Shown piece by piece: positions 19,683 to 29,403 of a stretch of 64,000 bases of DNA. The stretch is from Nostoc sp. RI_552 (GTDB taxonomy: Bacteria > Cyanobacteriota > Cyanobacteriia > Cyanobacteriales > Nostocaceae). Both the position numbers and the translations under genes were made by a program. Below the pieces are notes generated by a model. It saw only the letters and a list, made by a program, of their open reading frames with translations, ran no database searches and was not told the DNA's origin. The DNA is taken from positions 16,240 through 80,239 of the forward strand of contig WGNO01000055.1 in the NCBI GenBank assembly GCA_016124525.1. Direction: 5' to 3'. The first letter of the stretch is position 1; every line of letters begins with the position of its first letter.

Positions 19683-20289
19683 TCAGAAGTGTTGAACGTT
19701 AAAAAATAGGTTACAAAAGTTCCCCAAAATATATTAAAGTTTGGCCTAGCTATCTAAAAGGTATTGTTTAATGACGATTGTAAATTCATTTCCGAAGATT
19801 GTCAAAGACATCCTCAGTGCATTACAAAAAAACGATTATCCGGTACTAAATAGCCGTCTGTTTGTGGAGTATTGGCTAGCTTATGCACTGGACAATAGCT
19901 TATGCGGGATTTATTTAAAAGATTAAATTATACAGGGTAAAGCCTGAACATTGGCACATTCTCCAAAGCCAACACACATCGAAGCCAAGAACCATTCCAA
20001 AAAATATATCAGCAATTAAATCAATTAATTCAGAAAAAAGCCCAGAATAAGTTACATAACAAATACGCAATATTTTCAATTGATTAAACAGTCATCACAT
20101 TGACAAGTAAATTACTATGGCTGTTAGGTAATCACCAAGTAAAACTTTTAGTTCCCTCAACCTGACCACAGGAATACCAGAGGATAATTTCATCAATTAG
20201 AAAATATTATGCTTTGTTGACATTTTCACCCTTTATAAAACTACTATACAGAAATATGAAAACTTTTCTAAAGATATTCAACATTTCTA
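19683..20289 (+). mobile_element. internally deleted IS4-type element, copy 1
   Basis: The left end TCAGAAGTGTTGAACGTT and the right end (reverse complement TTAGAAATGTTGAATAT) form imperfect terminal inverted repeats. A transposase N-terminus starts near 19771 (MTIVNSFPKIVKDILSALQ) and is broken by several stops. Later blocks read THRSQEPFQKIYQQLNQL and LTSKLLWLLGNHQVKLL, as in Nostoc IS4-family transposases. The catalytic middle is missing, and the element resumes with a short 3' segment ending near 20289. A shorter sibling lies at 37288-37656. Confidence 0.75.
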
Positions 20290-20520
20290 ATAAAGCCCCA
20301 TTTATAGCTAAATTAAATAATTGTGAATCAGAAGCAGCAGAAACCCAAATGGATCTGAAATTTCCAGTGAAATGTCAACATATTTTCCTAGAGTAAGGAA
20401 GATATTCATATAGTAAATATAATCAAGTTTTAAGTGGATTAGTAAGAATGATCAATCATCCAGAAAGTTGGTTAATGAGTAGCAATTAACCATTGTTCTC
20501 AATAAAAAATTTAGAATAAT

Positions 20521-21216
20521 GTTTAAGAATAAACATCTCAAAAAATGGGCAACAATTGTGAGCCATCACCTGCCCCGTTTGTCTTTACGCGAGGTGACAG
20601 GTTTGGCAACTTGGAGTTTTGGAATGGTAATGACCGACTCAACTAGTATAACAAGAGTATCGCAATTTATTAGTGAACTAAATCAGGAAAAAAGTAATAC
20701 AGTCAGACAAAGACTAAAAGAATGGTATCAAGATGCCAATAGCAAAAAAGGATAAAAACGAAGTGAGTTAGATGTTCCTGAATGTCTTTTGCCTTTACTA
20801 AAATGCATTTTGAGCATGTGGCATAGTGAAGAAAAATCCCTGTCACTAAAGATAGATACCACCAATATCCGGCAGAATTTTACAGTTCTTTCTGTTCACC
20901 TTCTTTATGGTGGATGTGCTATTCCCCTGGCTTGGAAAATTGTCAAAGGAACAGAAAAAGGCTCTTGGAAACCTCGGACTCTCTCAGTTGGTAGTGATAT
21001 CAATTAACACCATCCCTAAAGCTTCGGAGAACAAATTCCTGCTCTTTATCAGGCCCCAAAACCCTCTTTTGTCGGGGAAAGTGTCCGTCAAATTTTTTGT
21101 TTTCTGCAAGGATTACTCACCATTATCGCTGATTTACTTAATGGCAAAGGCATTTGTTTAAATGGCTTATTCCCATTCCCGCCTCCTTTTTCTCCATCTG
21201 CTTTTAATAGATCTTA
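20521..21216 (+). pseudogene. decayed IS4-family transposase, second type
   Basis: The N-terminal part (LKKWATIVSHHLPRL, then TSITRVSQFISELNQEKS and VRQRLKEWYQDA) ends in a stop at 20753. The next block (CILSMWHSEEKSLSLKIDTT, then AIPLAWKIVKGTEKGSWKP) contains the first catalytic Asp region of DDE transposases. Downstream the frame shifts, and only a possible C-terminal remnant follows to about 21216. It is a different transposase from the element at 19683. No clear ends were found. Confidence 0.75.
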
Positions 21217-21457
21217 AAGGGGTATTTTTCCATAAGAGGTATAACTTAGTTGTCTACGATACCTCCTTGTCTTCCAAGTCTAGCCCTGACGACAATGTAA
21301 AAAACCTACCTTTGTGAGCAAGGCCTCTCCTGAGTGAGGAGAGGAGATCGTTTCAGGAAAGTTAAAGCTGAGGTGAGGTGAAAAGGCGAATTGATAGGTT
21401 ACTTGAATACCTGTGTACCGTTCACTGATTTAATTTGACTACTTATTAGCTTGATAT

Positions 21458-23395
21458 TTAGATATCTAAATCGGTGAAATTGAGTTTAGAACCGTAGGTT
21501 TCGATGAATTCACGTCTAGGTGCAACACGATCACCCATTAGAATTGTGAAAATACGATCAGCTTCGGCGGCATCTTCAATTTCTACTTGTTTCATTTTCC
21601 GAGTTTCTGGGTTCATTGTTGTATCCCAGAGCTGTTCCGGCATCATTTCACCCAAACCCTTGAAGCGTTGGATAGTGTAGTTGGCGTTGCTGGGGAATTG
21701 TGCGATTTTCTGTTGTAATTCCCGTTCGCTATAGCAGTATTCATGATTGCGTCCCCGTTCCAATTTAAATAATGGGGGACAAGCAATATATATAAAACCT
21801 TCTTCAATGAGCGAGCGCTGATAACGATAGAAGAAAGTTAACAAAAGTGTACGGATATGGGATCCATCTACGTCAGCGTCAGTCATAATAACAATCCGGT
21901 GATAACGCAGTTGGGAAGGGTCAAATTCATCACCTTTTACCCCTAAACCAAGGGCTGTAATCAAGGATTGGACTTCGTTATTTTTGTAGATTTTCGCGTC
22001 GTCAGTCTTCTCAATGTTGAGGATTTTACCACGTAGAGGCAGGATAGCTTGGGTACGGCGATCGCGTCCTTGTTTAGCACTTCCACCTGCTGAGTCACCT
22101 TCCACAATAAAAATTTCCGACTCCCTGGGGTCACGGGAACTGCAATCTGCCAATTTACCGGGTAACGGCGAAGATTCCAACACAGATTTGCGCCGTACTA
22201 ACTCCCTCGCATGGCGGGCTGCTTCTGCGGCTTTAAAAGCTTGAATAGCTTTATCTAAAATTGAGTCGGCGATACCAGGATGAAATTCTAAGTACTCAGT
22301 CAGAACTTCTCCCACCAGGGAATCAACAATACCCCTAACTTCCGTGTTACCGAGTTTAGTTTTGGTTTGTCCTTCAAATTCTGGATCTGGTACTTTAACA
22401 GAAATTACTGCTGTTAAACCTTCCCGGACATGTTCCCCACTGAGGTTAGATTCATGCTCTTTAATTTTATTGCGCTTGCGAGCGATCGCATTTAATGTCC
22501 GAGTCAGAACTGCTTTCAAACCTTCGAGGTGAGTACCACCATCAACGGTACGAATATTATTAGCAAAACCCAGCACGTTATCTGTGTAAGCGTCAGTACA
22601 CCACTGCAAAGAAACTTCCACTTGCACATTATTGCGTTCCCCCTGCACATAAATAATTTCTTCGTGCAGTGGTTGCTTTTCGCGGTTCATGTAAGCAACA
22701 TACTCTTTTATCCCACCTTTATATTCGTAGGTTTCTAACTTCGGTGTATCGCTTTTGAGCAGTTCCAGACGGTGATCGCTAAAGGTAATTTGGACCCCTG
22801 CATTCAAATAAGCCAACTCCCGCAAGCGACCTGCTAAAGTAATGTAATCAAACTCAATGCCATTGGTGAAGATTTGGGCATCTGGCTTGAACCTGACAGA
22901 AGTTCCGGTTTTCCCCTCCTTTTCAGGTTTTACTTGCAGTTCAGTAACTGGTGTACCTCGTTCATAGCGCTGGACATGAACCTTTTTATCTCGCCAAACT
23001 GTCACTTCCACAACTTCTGAAAGGGCATTAACAACAGAAATACCAACCCCATGCAATCCTCCTGAAACCTTGTAGCCACCACCGCCAAACTTACCCCCGG
23101 CGTGTAGTACGGTTAACACAGTTTCTAAAGCAGATTTACCAGTTCGCGAGTGAGTATCGGTAGGAATACCCCGACCATCATCTGTGACAGTCACGGAACC
23201 ATCAGCATTGAGATCCACTTCTATATGGGTACAGTGACCCGCCAAAGCTTCATCAATAGAGTTATCTACCACCTCATAAACTAAATGGTGGAGTCCTCGC
23301 GGACCAGTAGTACCGATGTACATCCCTGGCCGTTTGCGGACGGCTTCCAGACCTTCCAGAACTTGAATCTGATCGGCACTGTAACTGCTCGTCAT
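21458..23395 (-). CDS. gyrB: DNA gyrase subunit B
   Basis: The 645-residue protein has the GHKL ATPase motifs ([33 protein letters not shown]), the transducer domain, and the TOPRIM domain with [23 protein letters not shown] and [12 protein letters not shown]. The length and the C-terminal RRFIE-like end match cyanobacterial GyrB. It supplies the ATPase of gyrase and works with a GyrA subunit; the family A subunit in this window is on the other strand. Confidence 0.97.
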   Translation of the reverse strand: MTSSYSADQIQVLEGLEAVRKRPGMYIGTTGPRGLHHLVYEVVDNSIDEALAGHCTHIEVDLNADGSVTVTDDGRGIPTDTHSRTGKSALETVLTVLHAGGKFGGGGYKVSGGLHGVGISVVNALSEVVEVTVWRDKKVHVQRYERGTPVTELQVKPEKEGKTGTSVRFKPDAQIFTNGIEFDYITLAGRLRELAYLNAGVQITFSDHRLELLKSDTPKLETYEYKGGIKEYVAYMNREKQPLHEEIIYVQGERNNVQVEVSLQWCTDAYTDNVLGFANNIRTVDGGTHLEGLKAVLTRTLNAIARKRNKIKEHESNLSGEHVREGLTAVISVKVPDPEFEGQTKTKLGNTEVRGIVDSLVGEVLTEYLEFHPGIADSILDKAIQAFKAAEAARHARELVRRKSVLESSPLPGKLADCSSRDPRESEIFIVEGDSAGGSAKQGRDRRTQAILPLRGKILNIEKTDDAKIYKNNEVQSLITALGLGVKGDEFDPSQLRYHRIVIMTDADVDGSHIRTLLLTFFYRYQRSLIEEGFIYIACPPLFKLERGRNHEYCYSERELQQKIAQFPSNANYTIQRFKGLGEMMPEQLWDTTMNPETRKMKQVEIEDAAEADRIFTILMGDRVAPRREFIETYGSKLNFTDLDI

Positions 23396-23802
23396 GAAAA
23401 TTCTCCTGATGCGTGGGTTTAAACTCGCCCAAAAATAAAAAAGTTAAATCACACCAAAATTCTAACACAAAAGGCTTACTGGCGACTTTAGAGCAATTTT
23501 GCGATAAGTTTACATAGGGGATGTATCCCTATAAGTTTTTTGAATTTCTTGCCTCAAAATTTCAAATTTCCTAAATTCGTTCTGTACTGTATAAGTTTTT
23601 GTATAAGAGCAGTAAGGCGTGAAGAAGAGTAAAATTGGATTAAACAACACAGTTTCATCGAATCCTGATCGTAAAAATTAAACTGACATCGGCGCTGAAA
23701 CTCCCCATAAACAAAAGTCAAATAAAAACCCTAAAATTCTATCACAAAAGCTTTACTGTAGAGTCGGGAGTATGGAAAGTGTTGACCAATGACCAATGAG
23801 TA
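23396..23802. other. intergenic region between gyrB and miaA
   Basis: This divergent promoter region contains no ORF. Its last 24 bases are a run of degenerate TGACCAA/TGAGTAA heptamers touching the miaA start (annotated separately). Confidence 0.5.
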
Positions 23803-23806
23803 ATGA
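23783..23806. repeat. degenerate heptamer repeat (STRR-like) at miaA start
   Basis: Successive heptamers TGACCAA, TGACCAA, TGAGTAA and TGACTAA run into the miaA start codon. The reverse complement of the same tract occurs at 48591-48616 before another gene. Short tandemly repeated repetitive sequences of this type are characteristic of heterocystous cyanobacteria. Confidence 0.7.
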
Positions 23807-24702
23807 CTAAATTGATTGTAATTTGTGGTGCGACAGCCACCGGGAAGTCAAGCTTGGCATTGAATTTAGCTATGCGGCTAAGTTCTGTGATCCTTAGTGC
23901 AGATTCTCGTCAGGTGTACCGGGAATTTGATATTGGTACGGCTAAACCAACATTAACAGAACAGAAATTAGTACCACATTATTTAATAAATATCTGCAAT
24001 CCCACGGATATCATGACCGTAGCAGATTATCAAGAACAAGCTCAAACCTTAATTCAGACTCTTCCTGTTGCCCCTTTGTTTTTAGTTGGAGGTACTGGTT
24101 TATATATACGTTCTCTCGTTCAAGGTATGAAAATTCCCAGAGTGGCACCAGATAAACAATTGCGATCGCACCTGGAATCTTTAGGCCAAACTACACTATA
24201 TGGGATACTACAACAAGTAGATGCCATGGCCGCACAGAAGATTCACCCTCACGATCTTCTACGTACTTTACGAGCATTAGAAGTATTTTATATTACAAAT
24301 ATTCCCATTTCCCAACAGCAGGGAGAGAACGTACCAGACTATCCAATTTTGCAAATAGGTTTAGATTGTGATGTAGAGAAATTAAGGCTACGCATTCACA
24401 AGCGGACTGAACAAATGATAGCCGATGGTTTAGTGGCTGAAGTCGAGCATATTTGTCAGAAATACCATGCTAATTTACCTTTATTGAATACTTTGGGATA
24501 TCAAGAAATCAAACAATATTTAGCTGGTGAAATTTCTTTGCAATCAGCAAAAGAATTAACGGTTTTGCATACACGACAATTTGCCAAGCGACAGCGTACT
24601 TGGTTTAAAGCATATCCGAAAATTGAGTGGTTTGATGCAGATGATCCTGATTTGTTAGAGAAGGTTTGGCGGCGGGTGCAAGAGTTCAGCGAAAATGTGT
24701 AG
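23803..24702 (+). CDS. miaA: tRNA dimethylallyltransferase
   Basis: MiaA adds a dimethylallyl group to A37 of tRNAs reading U-starting codons. The 299-residue protein has the P-loop CGATATGKSS, SADSRQVYREFDIGTAKP, the LFLVGGTGLYIRSL segment, and TRQFAKRQRTWF near the C-terminus. The start ATG lies within a heptamer repeat tract, so no Shine-Dalgarno sequence is evident, yet the N-terminus MTKLIVICGATATGKS is typical of the family. Confidence 0.95.
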   Translation: MTKLIVICGATATGKSSLALNLAMRLSSVILSADSRQVYREFDIGTAKPTLTEQKLVPHYLINICNPTDIMTVADYQEQAQTLIQTLPVAPLFLVGGTGLYIRSLVQGMKIPRVAPDKQLRSHLESLGQTTLYGILQQVDAMAAQKIHPHDLLRTLRALEVFYITNIPISQQQGENVPDYPILQIGLDCDVEKLRLRIHKRTEQMIADGLVAEVEHICQKYHANLPLLNTLGYQEIKQYLAGEISLQSAKELTVLHTRQFAKRQRTWFKAYPKIEWFDADDPDLLEKVWRRVQEFSENV

Positions 24703-24982
24703 AGAACTTTAATAAAACATCTCTACAAAGTCTCTACAAAGTACCAAGAGCTTATACCTATAGCCCGGAGTCTTTCTGCTACTAATTGGACGCCTTGTTA
24801 GGCTTTTTCAGCACGTTCATCGTCAGTTATTCCCACCCAGGAAAAAGACCAGGACTGACAATTGTTAAATAAAAAAAGCGAAAAAGAACCAATACACATC
24901 CAGCTTGACCATTCCTGATTATTCCTTTAAAGCGCTATTCTGGTAAAAATGGTGATATGTCTACCTCCCATGATAAAAAACT

Positions 24983-26452
24983 ATGCTTACCCAAGAGAAA
25001 AAGCAATACAACTGGAAACCTATTATCAGAGCATTTGAGGCTGTAGTTGGTAAAAATGCCGTAGTGCAACGCCGAGAAGAACTGATTACTTATGAGTGCG
25101 ATGGCTTAACCAGTTATCGTCAACGTCCGGCCGTGGTATTACTACCCCGAACTACAGAACAAATCGCCGAACTGGTGAAAATATGTAACAAATACTCTTT
25201 AAGCTTTATCCCTCGTGGTTCTGGGACTGGTCTATCTGGGGGTGCTTTACCTTTAGAAAATTCAGTTTTGATTGTTACCTCATTAATGCGGCAAATACTA
25301 GATGTGGATTTAGATAATCAGCACATTGTGGTACAGCCAGGGGTAATTAACAGCTGGGTAACACAAACTGTTAGTGGCGCTGGGTTTTATTATGCTCCAG
25401 ACCCTTCTAGCCAAATTATTTGCTCAATTGGGGGTAACGTTGCCGAAAACTCCGGTGGGGTGCATTGTCTCAAGTACGGTGTCACTACTAACCACGTTTT
25501 AGGTTTAAAAATTGTCACACCGGAGGGGAAAATTCTCGATTTAGGTGGACAAGTACCGGAAATGCCTGGTTATGATTTAACGGGTGTTTTTGTGGGTTCT
25601 GAAGGTACTTTGGGTATCGCTACAGAGATTACCTTGCGGATTCTCAAAAGTGCAGAATCAATTTGTGTTTTATTAGCAGATTTTGCCAGTGTGGAAGCTG
25701 CTGGGGCAAGTGTTTCTGATATCATCAGTGCGGGAATTATTCCCGGTGGCATGGAAATGATGGACAACATAAGTATCAATGCAGTTGAGGATGTTGTGGC
25801 TACAAATTGCTATCCTCGCGATGCTCAGGCTATTTTATTAGTGGAAATTGATGGCTTGGAGGTGGAAGTTCAGGTCAATAAACAACGTGTTGCTGAAATT
25901 TGTCAGCAAAATGGGGCACGTAATGTAACTTCTGCCAGTGACCCAGAAACGCGATTAAAACTTTGGAAAGGTCGTAAAGCTGCTTTTGCTGCGGCTGGAC
26001 ATTTAAGCCCGGATTATTACGTCCAAGATGGTGTGATTCCTCGGACTCAATTACCCTATGTTTTGCAAGAAATTGAAGCGCTAAGTCAAAAGTTTGGTTA
26101 TAAAATTGCCAATGTGTTTCACGCTGGTGATGGTAATCTCCACCCATTAATTCTTTTTGATAATGCTGTACCAGGTGCTTTAGAAAAAGTGGAGGAAGTT
26201 GGCGGGGAGATTCTCAAGCTTTGTGTAAAGGTAGGTGGTAGCATTTCTGGAGAACATGGTATTGGTGCAGATAAAAAATGTTATATGCCAGATATGTTTA
26301 GTGATGCTGATTTGGAAAGTATGCAATGGATACGCCAAGTTTTTAATCCCAAGGGTTTGGCAAATCCTGAAAAGATATTCCCCACGCCGCGAACTTGTGG
26401 TGAAGCTGCAAATACAAATATGAAGAAGTTTGCAGGGGTGGAACAGTTTTAA
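24983..26452 (+). CDS. glcD: glycolate oxidase subunit GlcD, FAD-linked
   Basis: The 489-residue protein has an FAD-binding type-4 domain (PRGSGTGLSGGALP, GNVAENSGGVHCLKYG, VGSEGTLGI) and a C-terminal FAD-linked oxidase domain with HAGDGNLHP and SGEHGIGADK. Glycolate dehydrogenase oxidises photorespiratory 2-phosphoglycolate-derived glycolate to glyoxylate, which fits a Rubisco-containing cell. GlcE and GlcF partners are not in the window. D-lactate dehydrogenases share the fold, so substrate is by family inference. Confidence 0.9.
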   Translation: MLTQEKKQYNWKPIIRAFEAVVGKNAVVQRREELITYECDGLTSYRQRPAVVLLPRTTEQIAELVKICNKYSLSFIPRGSGTGLSGGALPLENSVLIVTSLMRQILDVDLDNQHIVVQPGVINSWVTQTVSGAGFYYAPDPSSQIICSIGGNVAENSGGVHCLKYGVTTNHVLGLKIVTPEGKILDLGGQVPEMPGYDLTGVFVGSEGTLGIATEITLRILKSAESICVLLADFASVEAAGASVSDIISAGIIPGGMEMMDNISINAVEDVVATNCYPRDAQAILLVEIDGLEVEVQVNKQRVAEICQQNGARNVTSASDPETRLKLWKGRKAAFAAAGHLSPDYYVQDGVIPRTQLPYVLQEIEALSQKFGYKIANVFHAGDGNLHPLILFDNAVPGALEKVEEVGGEILKLCVKVGGSISGEHGIGADKKCYMPDMFSDADLESMQWIRQVFNPKGLANPEKIFPTPRTCGEAANTNMKKFAGVEQF

Positions 26453-26588
26453 TTTTATGCGGTTTCTCTCTGGGTTTTGCGGTGAGTTTTTTCCTTTAAA
26501 CCCAAAGGCGCGCTGAGGGAAACCCAAAGGTACGCAATGTTGTAATAGAAAATTTGGATTCTGTTGTAGACTAAGTTTGACGAGTATT

Positions 26589-27008
26589 GTGTCAAAAAAG
26601 ATTGTGCGGCTATTGCTAATGATGATTTTGCTGGTGTTATTGACTGGTTGTGGAACTGTTGGACTGCTGCCAAATACTGAATTAGTTCAAAAAGCCCTCA
26701 CACTCCAGGTAGAGCAAACTCAGCAACAACTTAACCAAAAACTAGATCTAGATTTTCAGAGTTTTGAAATTAAACATTTAACAATTCGCCAAGAACAACC
26801 ACTGACGATTGAAAATTTACCAGTTTTCCGTGTCCGGGGAACCTATGATTTAATTTTTCATCTGCCAAAAAGACAGTTGACTCAATTGCAACAACCTTTT
26901 GAAGTTTATCTACAAATTCAGCCAGAGGGTAAAAGTTGGCGCTTGTTAGTTCCTGAACAGGATAGCTATAATTCTCAACAAACTTGGCACAGTTATTTAA
27001 TCCTCTAA
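26589..27008 (+). CDS. small predicted lipoprotein
   Basis: The product has 139 residues from the GTG at 26589; a TTG at 26577 is an alternative start. The N-terminus is a lipoprotein signal (KKIVRLLLMMILLVLLTGCG) with lipobox LLTGC. The mature part has a Gln-rich helix (VEQTQQQLNQKLD) and beta-rich segments with no motif I recognise. It probably faces the periplasm or thylakoid lumen, tethered by lipid. It lies downstream of glcD on the same strand, 136 bp away. Confidence 0.75.
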   Translation: MSKKIVRLLLMMILLVLLTGCGTVGLLPNTELVQKALTLQVEQTQQQLNQKLDLDFQSFEIKHLTIRQEQPLTIENLPVFRVRGTYDLIFHLPKRQLTQLQQPFEVYLQIQPEGKSWRLLVPEQDSYNSQQTWHSYLIL

Positions 27009-27055
27009 GTCCCACCTTCTTCTAAACGACTTCCGCGGGGCATTAATTTAACCTC

Positions 27056-27078
27056 TCCCCTGTCTAAAGACCAGGGGA
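27056..27078. repeat. TCCCCTG/CAGGGGA hairpin, second copy
   Basis: Arms TCCCCTG and CAGGGGA with a 9-nt TCTAAAGAC loop are preceded by ACC and followed by TTCCAAA. It has the same layout as 1722-1745. It may serve as a terminator or be a remnant of an IS200/IS605-type end. Confidence 0.55.
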
Positions 27079-27182
27079 TTCCAAAAAGCAATTGGGGATA
27101 ATTATTCCCACAAAAATGGTACTACTTCCGATAGAGGTTACTGCTCAGAAATACAGAGAAACTAAACTTAATGTGAGATCGA

Positions 27183-27860
27183 TTGTGGAGTTTGTTTGTG
27201 GGGTCTATCCATGATGAATCATTCGAGATCAGACTCCACGATGTTTTACTCAAACCACAGGAAGAAGAATATTATCCTGTCAAACCAGTAACCAGCCGAG
27301 ATTCAACTTATTGCCGCTATTACCCTGTAAAAGATGCTGACAAGGCCGTGATTTGGGTAGGTGGTGTTGGTGGGGAATGGGATACACCTGCTCCCGGACT
27401 TTATCCCCGGTTATGTCAGGATATGAGAAGCGGCACCATCGCTTCTTTAAGAATACGCCACCTTTACCCAACCCAACTGGTAAATTCTATCCTAGATGTG
27501 CTAATTGGGCTGGCTTTTTTACGAGTCAGGGTATCAAATGGGGGTGCAGTGGTCATCCAACCTGCGGCAAAATCTCCTAAAGTTTACACTGTTGTCACAC
27601 TTGCTACTCAAGCGTATAGTATCAATGCTGCACCAAAATTAGCCACACGATGCTCATTACTGCTAGTGCATAGTATGGCTGACCAACTAGTACCCCCTAG
27701 CTGTTCACAATACGTTTATCAGCACGCTTTACAACCCAAGCACATAATTTTGTATCCTAATGCCAATCATGGGCTAGATGAAGTAGCCGACGAAGTACAC
27801 CACCTAGTGCAGAATTGGATTGTTCAACATTTAAACAGGGCTGTAACCACTTTAATTTAG
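27183..27860 (+). pseudogene. decayed alpha/beta hydrolase (dienelactone-hydrolase-like)
   Basis: The frame is open for 225 codons but looks damaged. The C-terminal half is family-like: GGAVVIQPAAKSP, TVVTLATQAY, an Asp in LLVHSMADQLVPP and a His in LYPNANHGLDEV. Just before GGAVVIQ the nucleophile segment expected as G-H-S-F-G is replaced by RVRVSN. In a neighbouring frame the same bases read TSQGIKW, as if a frameshift and small deletion had removed the nucleophile elbow. The upstream half has VIWVGGVGGEWDTPA. It starts with TTG and lacks a convincing RBS. Confidence 0.55.
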
Positions 27861-27923
27861 TCCCTCAAAAAAAAGTAAAACCCTTAAGTAAAGCCTGGGG
27901 CCTAGCCCATTAGCAATTACGAA

Positions 27924-29276
27924 TTACAAAAGTCTTGCTGACTCATACAATCGTTTTATTATTGCTAAGATTTTCGTACCATAGTCTAAATCAACTGACC
28001 AGCGCCCGGAAAGCTGATAAATTGATGGCGCAATTCCACGAGTGATAAAGCGAAATCTTGGGTCTACAAGTTCATTTACTAAAGGTTCTAAACTAGCGTA
28101 AGCCTTTAAATGTTGAATATGCGATCTCACCCCAATTCTAGCACTAGGAAAAGATGCAGCTTCTGCACCGCCACCAATAGAACCTAAACCAGCGAAGTTG
28201 TTTTGCTCAGGTTTGACATCACCGCCAAAACGTAAAAACCCAGTTTCTAAACACATTTGGCAAAAAGCAATATCATAGTTCACACCCTCTGCGTTACCTT
28301 CTTCTCGATATAATTTAGGAATATCAGGAAAATTCAGCAGAGCACTTTCATTGTTGTTTCTCAGAAATAATTGTAACTCAACTTCTGATGTATTACCCCG
28401 TGACATAATCCGGTCAAGTTGATCTACACAGACTGATAAAATTGAGCTTAAATTAACTGTACGAGTTGCTGTATCCCAACCGATGGAAACATTAAAATCT
28501 CTCAAATCGATAGCTTTGATATAAACTATTCTCCGATAACTAATTCGGTTAATCTTAGGTGATTTTGATACATCAATCCTGAGCTGATCTACCAAATCAA
28601 TAGGAATGTAAGAATTACCATTAACTAATATTCCCTGTTCAGGATATTTCTGACGATTGATATTAATATTAATTGCTGGATAAGTTGGTTCAACAGGAGT
28701 TAGTGAATCGGGGTCAATTACCCGACTCCAAGATGCTAATCCATCGGCAATTCCCAAAGCAAAATCACGGCGACGATTTTGCAGCAAAGACCGATCTTGT
28801 GGACTGCTCAGAAAGCCTACTTGCATTAATAAAGAAGGAATGATAACTTGGCGACAGAATGCTAAACTACCCAAGCCACTATCTGTATCTGGCTTAACTC
28901 CCCGATGTGGTAACTGAGTGACACGACGCAAAAGCCCCATCAGTAGCAACTCGGCGTTAGTCTTGCGGTCTGGGTTGTTGACAATATAATAGACACTCGC
29001 ACCCCGCACATCAGCACTTCTAGCTGCATCGGCATGAATTTCTAGGGCTACATCAACCCTACGACCACGAGAATTAATCCAAGCAATAGTCTCGGTGCTG
29101 CTGAGGTCATCGGGAACTGACAAAACATCAAAACTGCGCGCCCGTAATTCTGCTACAATCAAATCTCGAAGCAAAATCATTTCTTGAGCTTCCCTTGTAC
29201 CACCTGCTATCGAGCCTGGATCAATACCTCCTACTTCTTTACCTCCGTGAGCAGCCGAAATAAAAATACGTCCCAT
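27924..29276 (-). CDS. two-domain cell-wall hydrolase: amidase_3 plus glucosaminidase-like
   Basis: Residues 1-185 are an N-acetylmuramoyl-L-alanine amidase domain (zinc ligands His10 in SAAHGG, Glu29, His81 in EIHADA). A linker with proline-rich and beta segments follows, and residues about 330-440 resemble a glucosaminidase domain (FCQMCLETGFLRFGGDVKP, NNFAGLGSIGGG). Two points are odd. No signal peptide precedes the amidase domain, since the protein opens directly with MGRIFISAAH. The usual catalytic Glu in the xxExGF motif is Gln152 (LLMQVGFLSS). Cell-wall remodelling is the family role; activity here is uncertain. Confidence 0.85.
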   Translation of the reverse strand: MGRIFISAAHGGKEVGGIDPGSIAGGTREAQEMILLRDLIVAELRARSFDVLSVPDDLSSTETIAWINSRGRRVDVALEIHADAARSADVRGASVYYIVNNPDRKTNAELLLMGLLRRVTQLPHRGVKPDTDSGLGSLAFCRQVIIPSLLMQVGFLSSPQDRSLLQNRRRDFALGIADGLASWSRVIDPDSLTPVEPTYPAINININRQKYPEQGILVNGNSYIPIDLVDQLRIDVSKSPKINRISYRRIVYIKAIDLRDFNVSIGWDTATRTVNLSSILSVCVDQLDRIMSRGNTSEVELQLFLRNNNESALLNFPDIPKLYREEGNAEGVNYDIAFCQMCLETGFLRFGGDVKPEQNNFAGLGSIGGGAEAASFPSARIGVRSHIQHLKAYASLEPLVNELVDPRFRFITRGIAPSIYQLSGRWSVDLDYGTKILAIIKRLYESARLL

Positions 29277-29403
29277 CGTCAGTATTTCCTCTAAAAACTA
29301 AGCTGAAGCAATTTTATACATGATTGTTGCCTTGGGTGCAACAATATAATAGCTTTCAGTTACTAGAGACAAAGTAGTTATCACTACGAAGCAATCAACA
29401 AAA

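Noticed and set aside
24760..24840. Glutamine riboswitch (glnA motif)
   Set aside because: A CGTTCATC-like string occurs but the paired GGAAGTAGG block does not, and the downstream gene is glcD, not a nitrogen gene.
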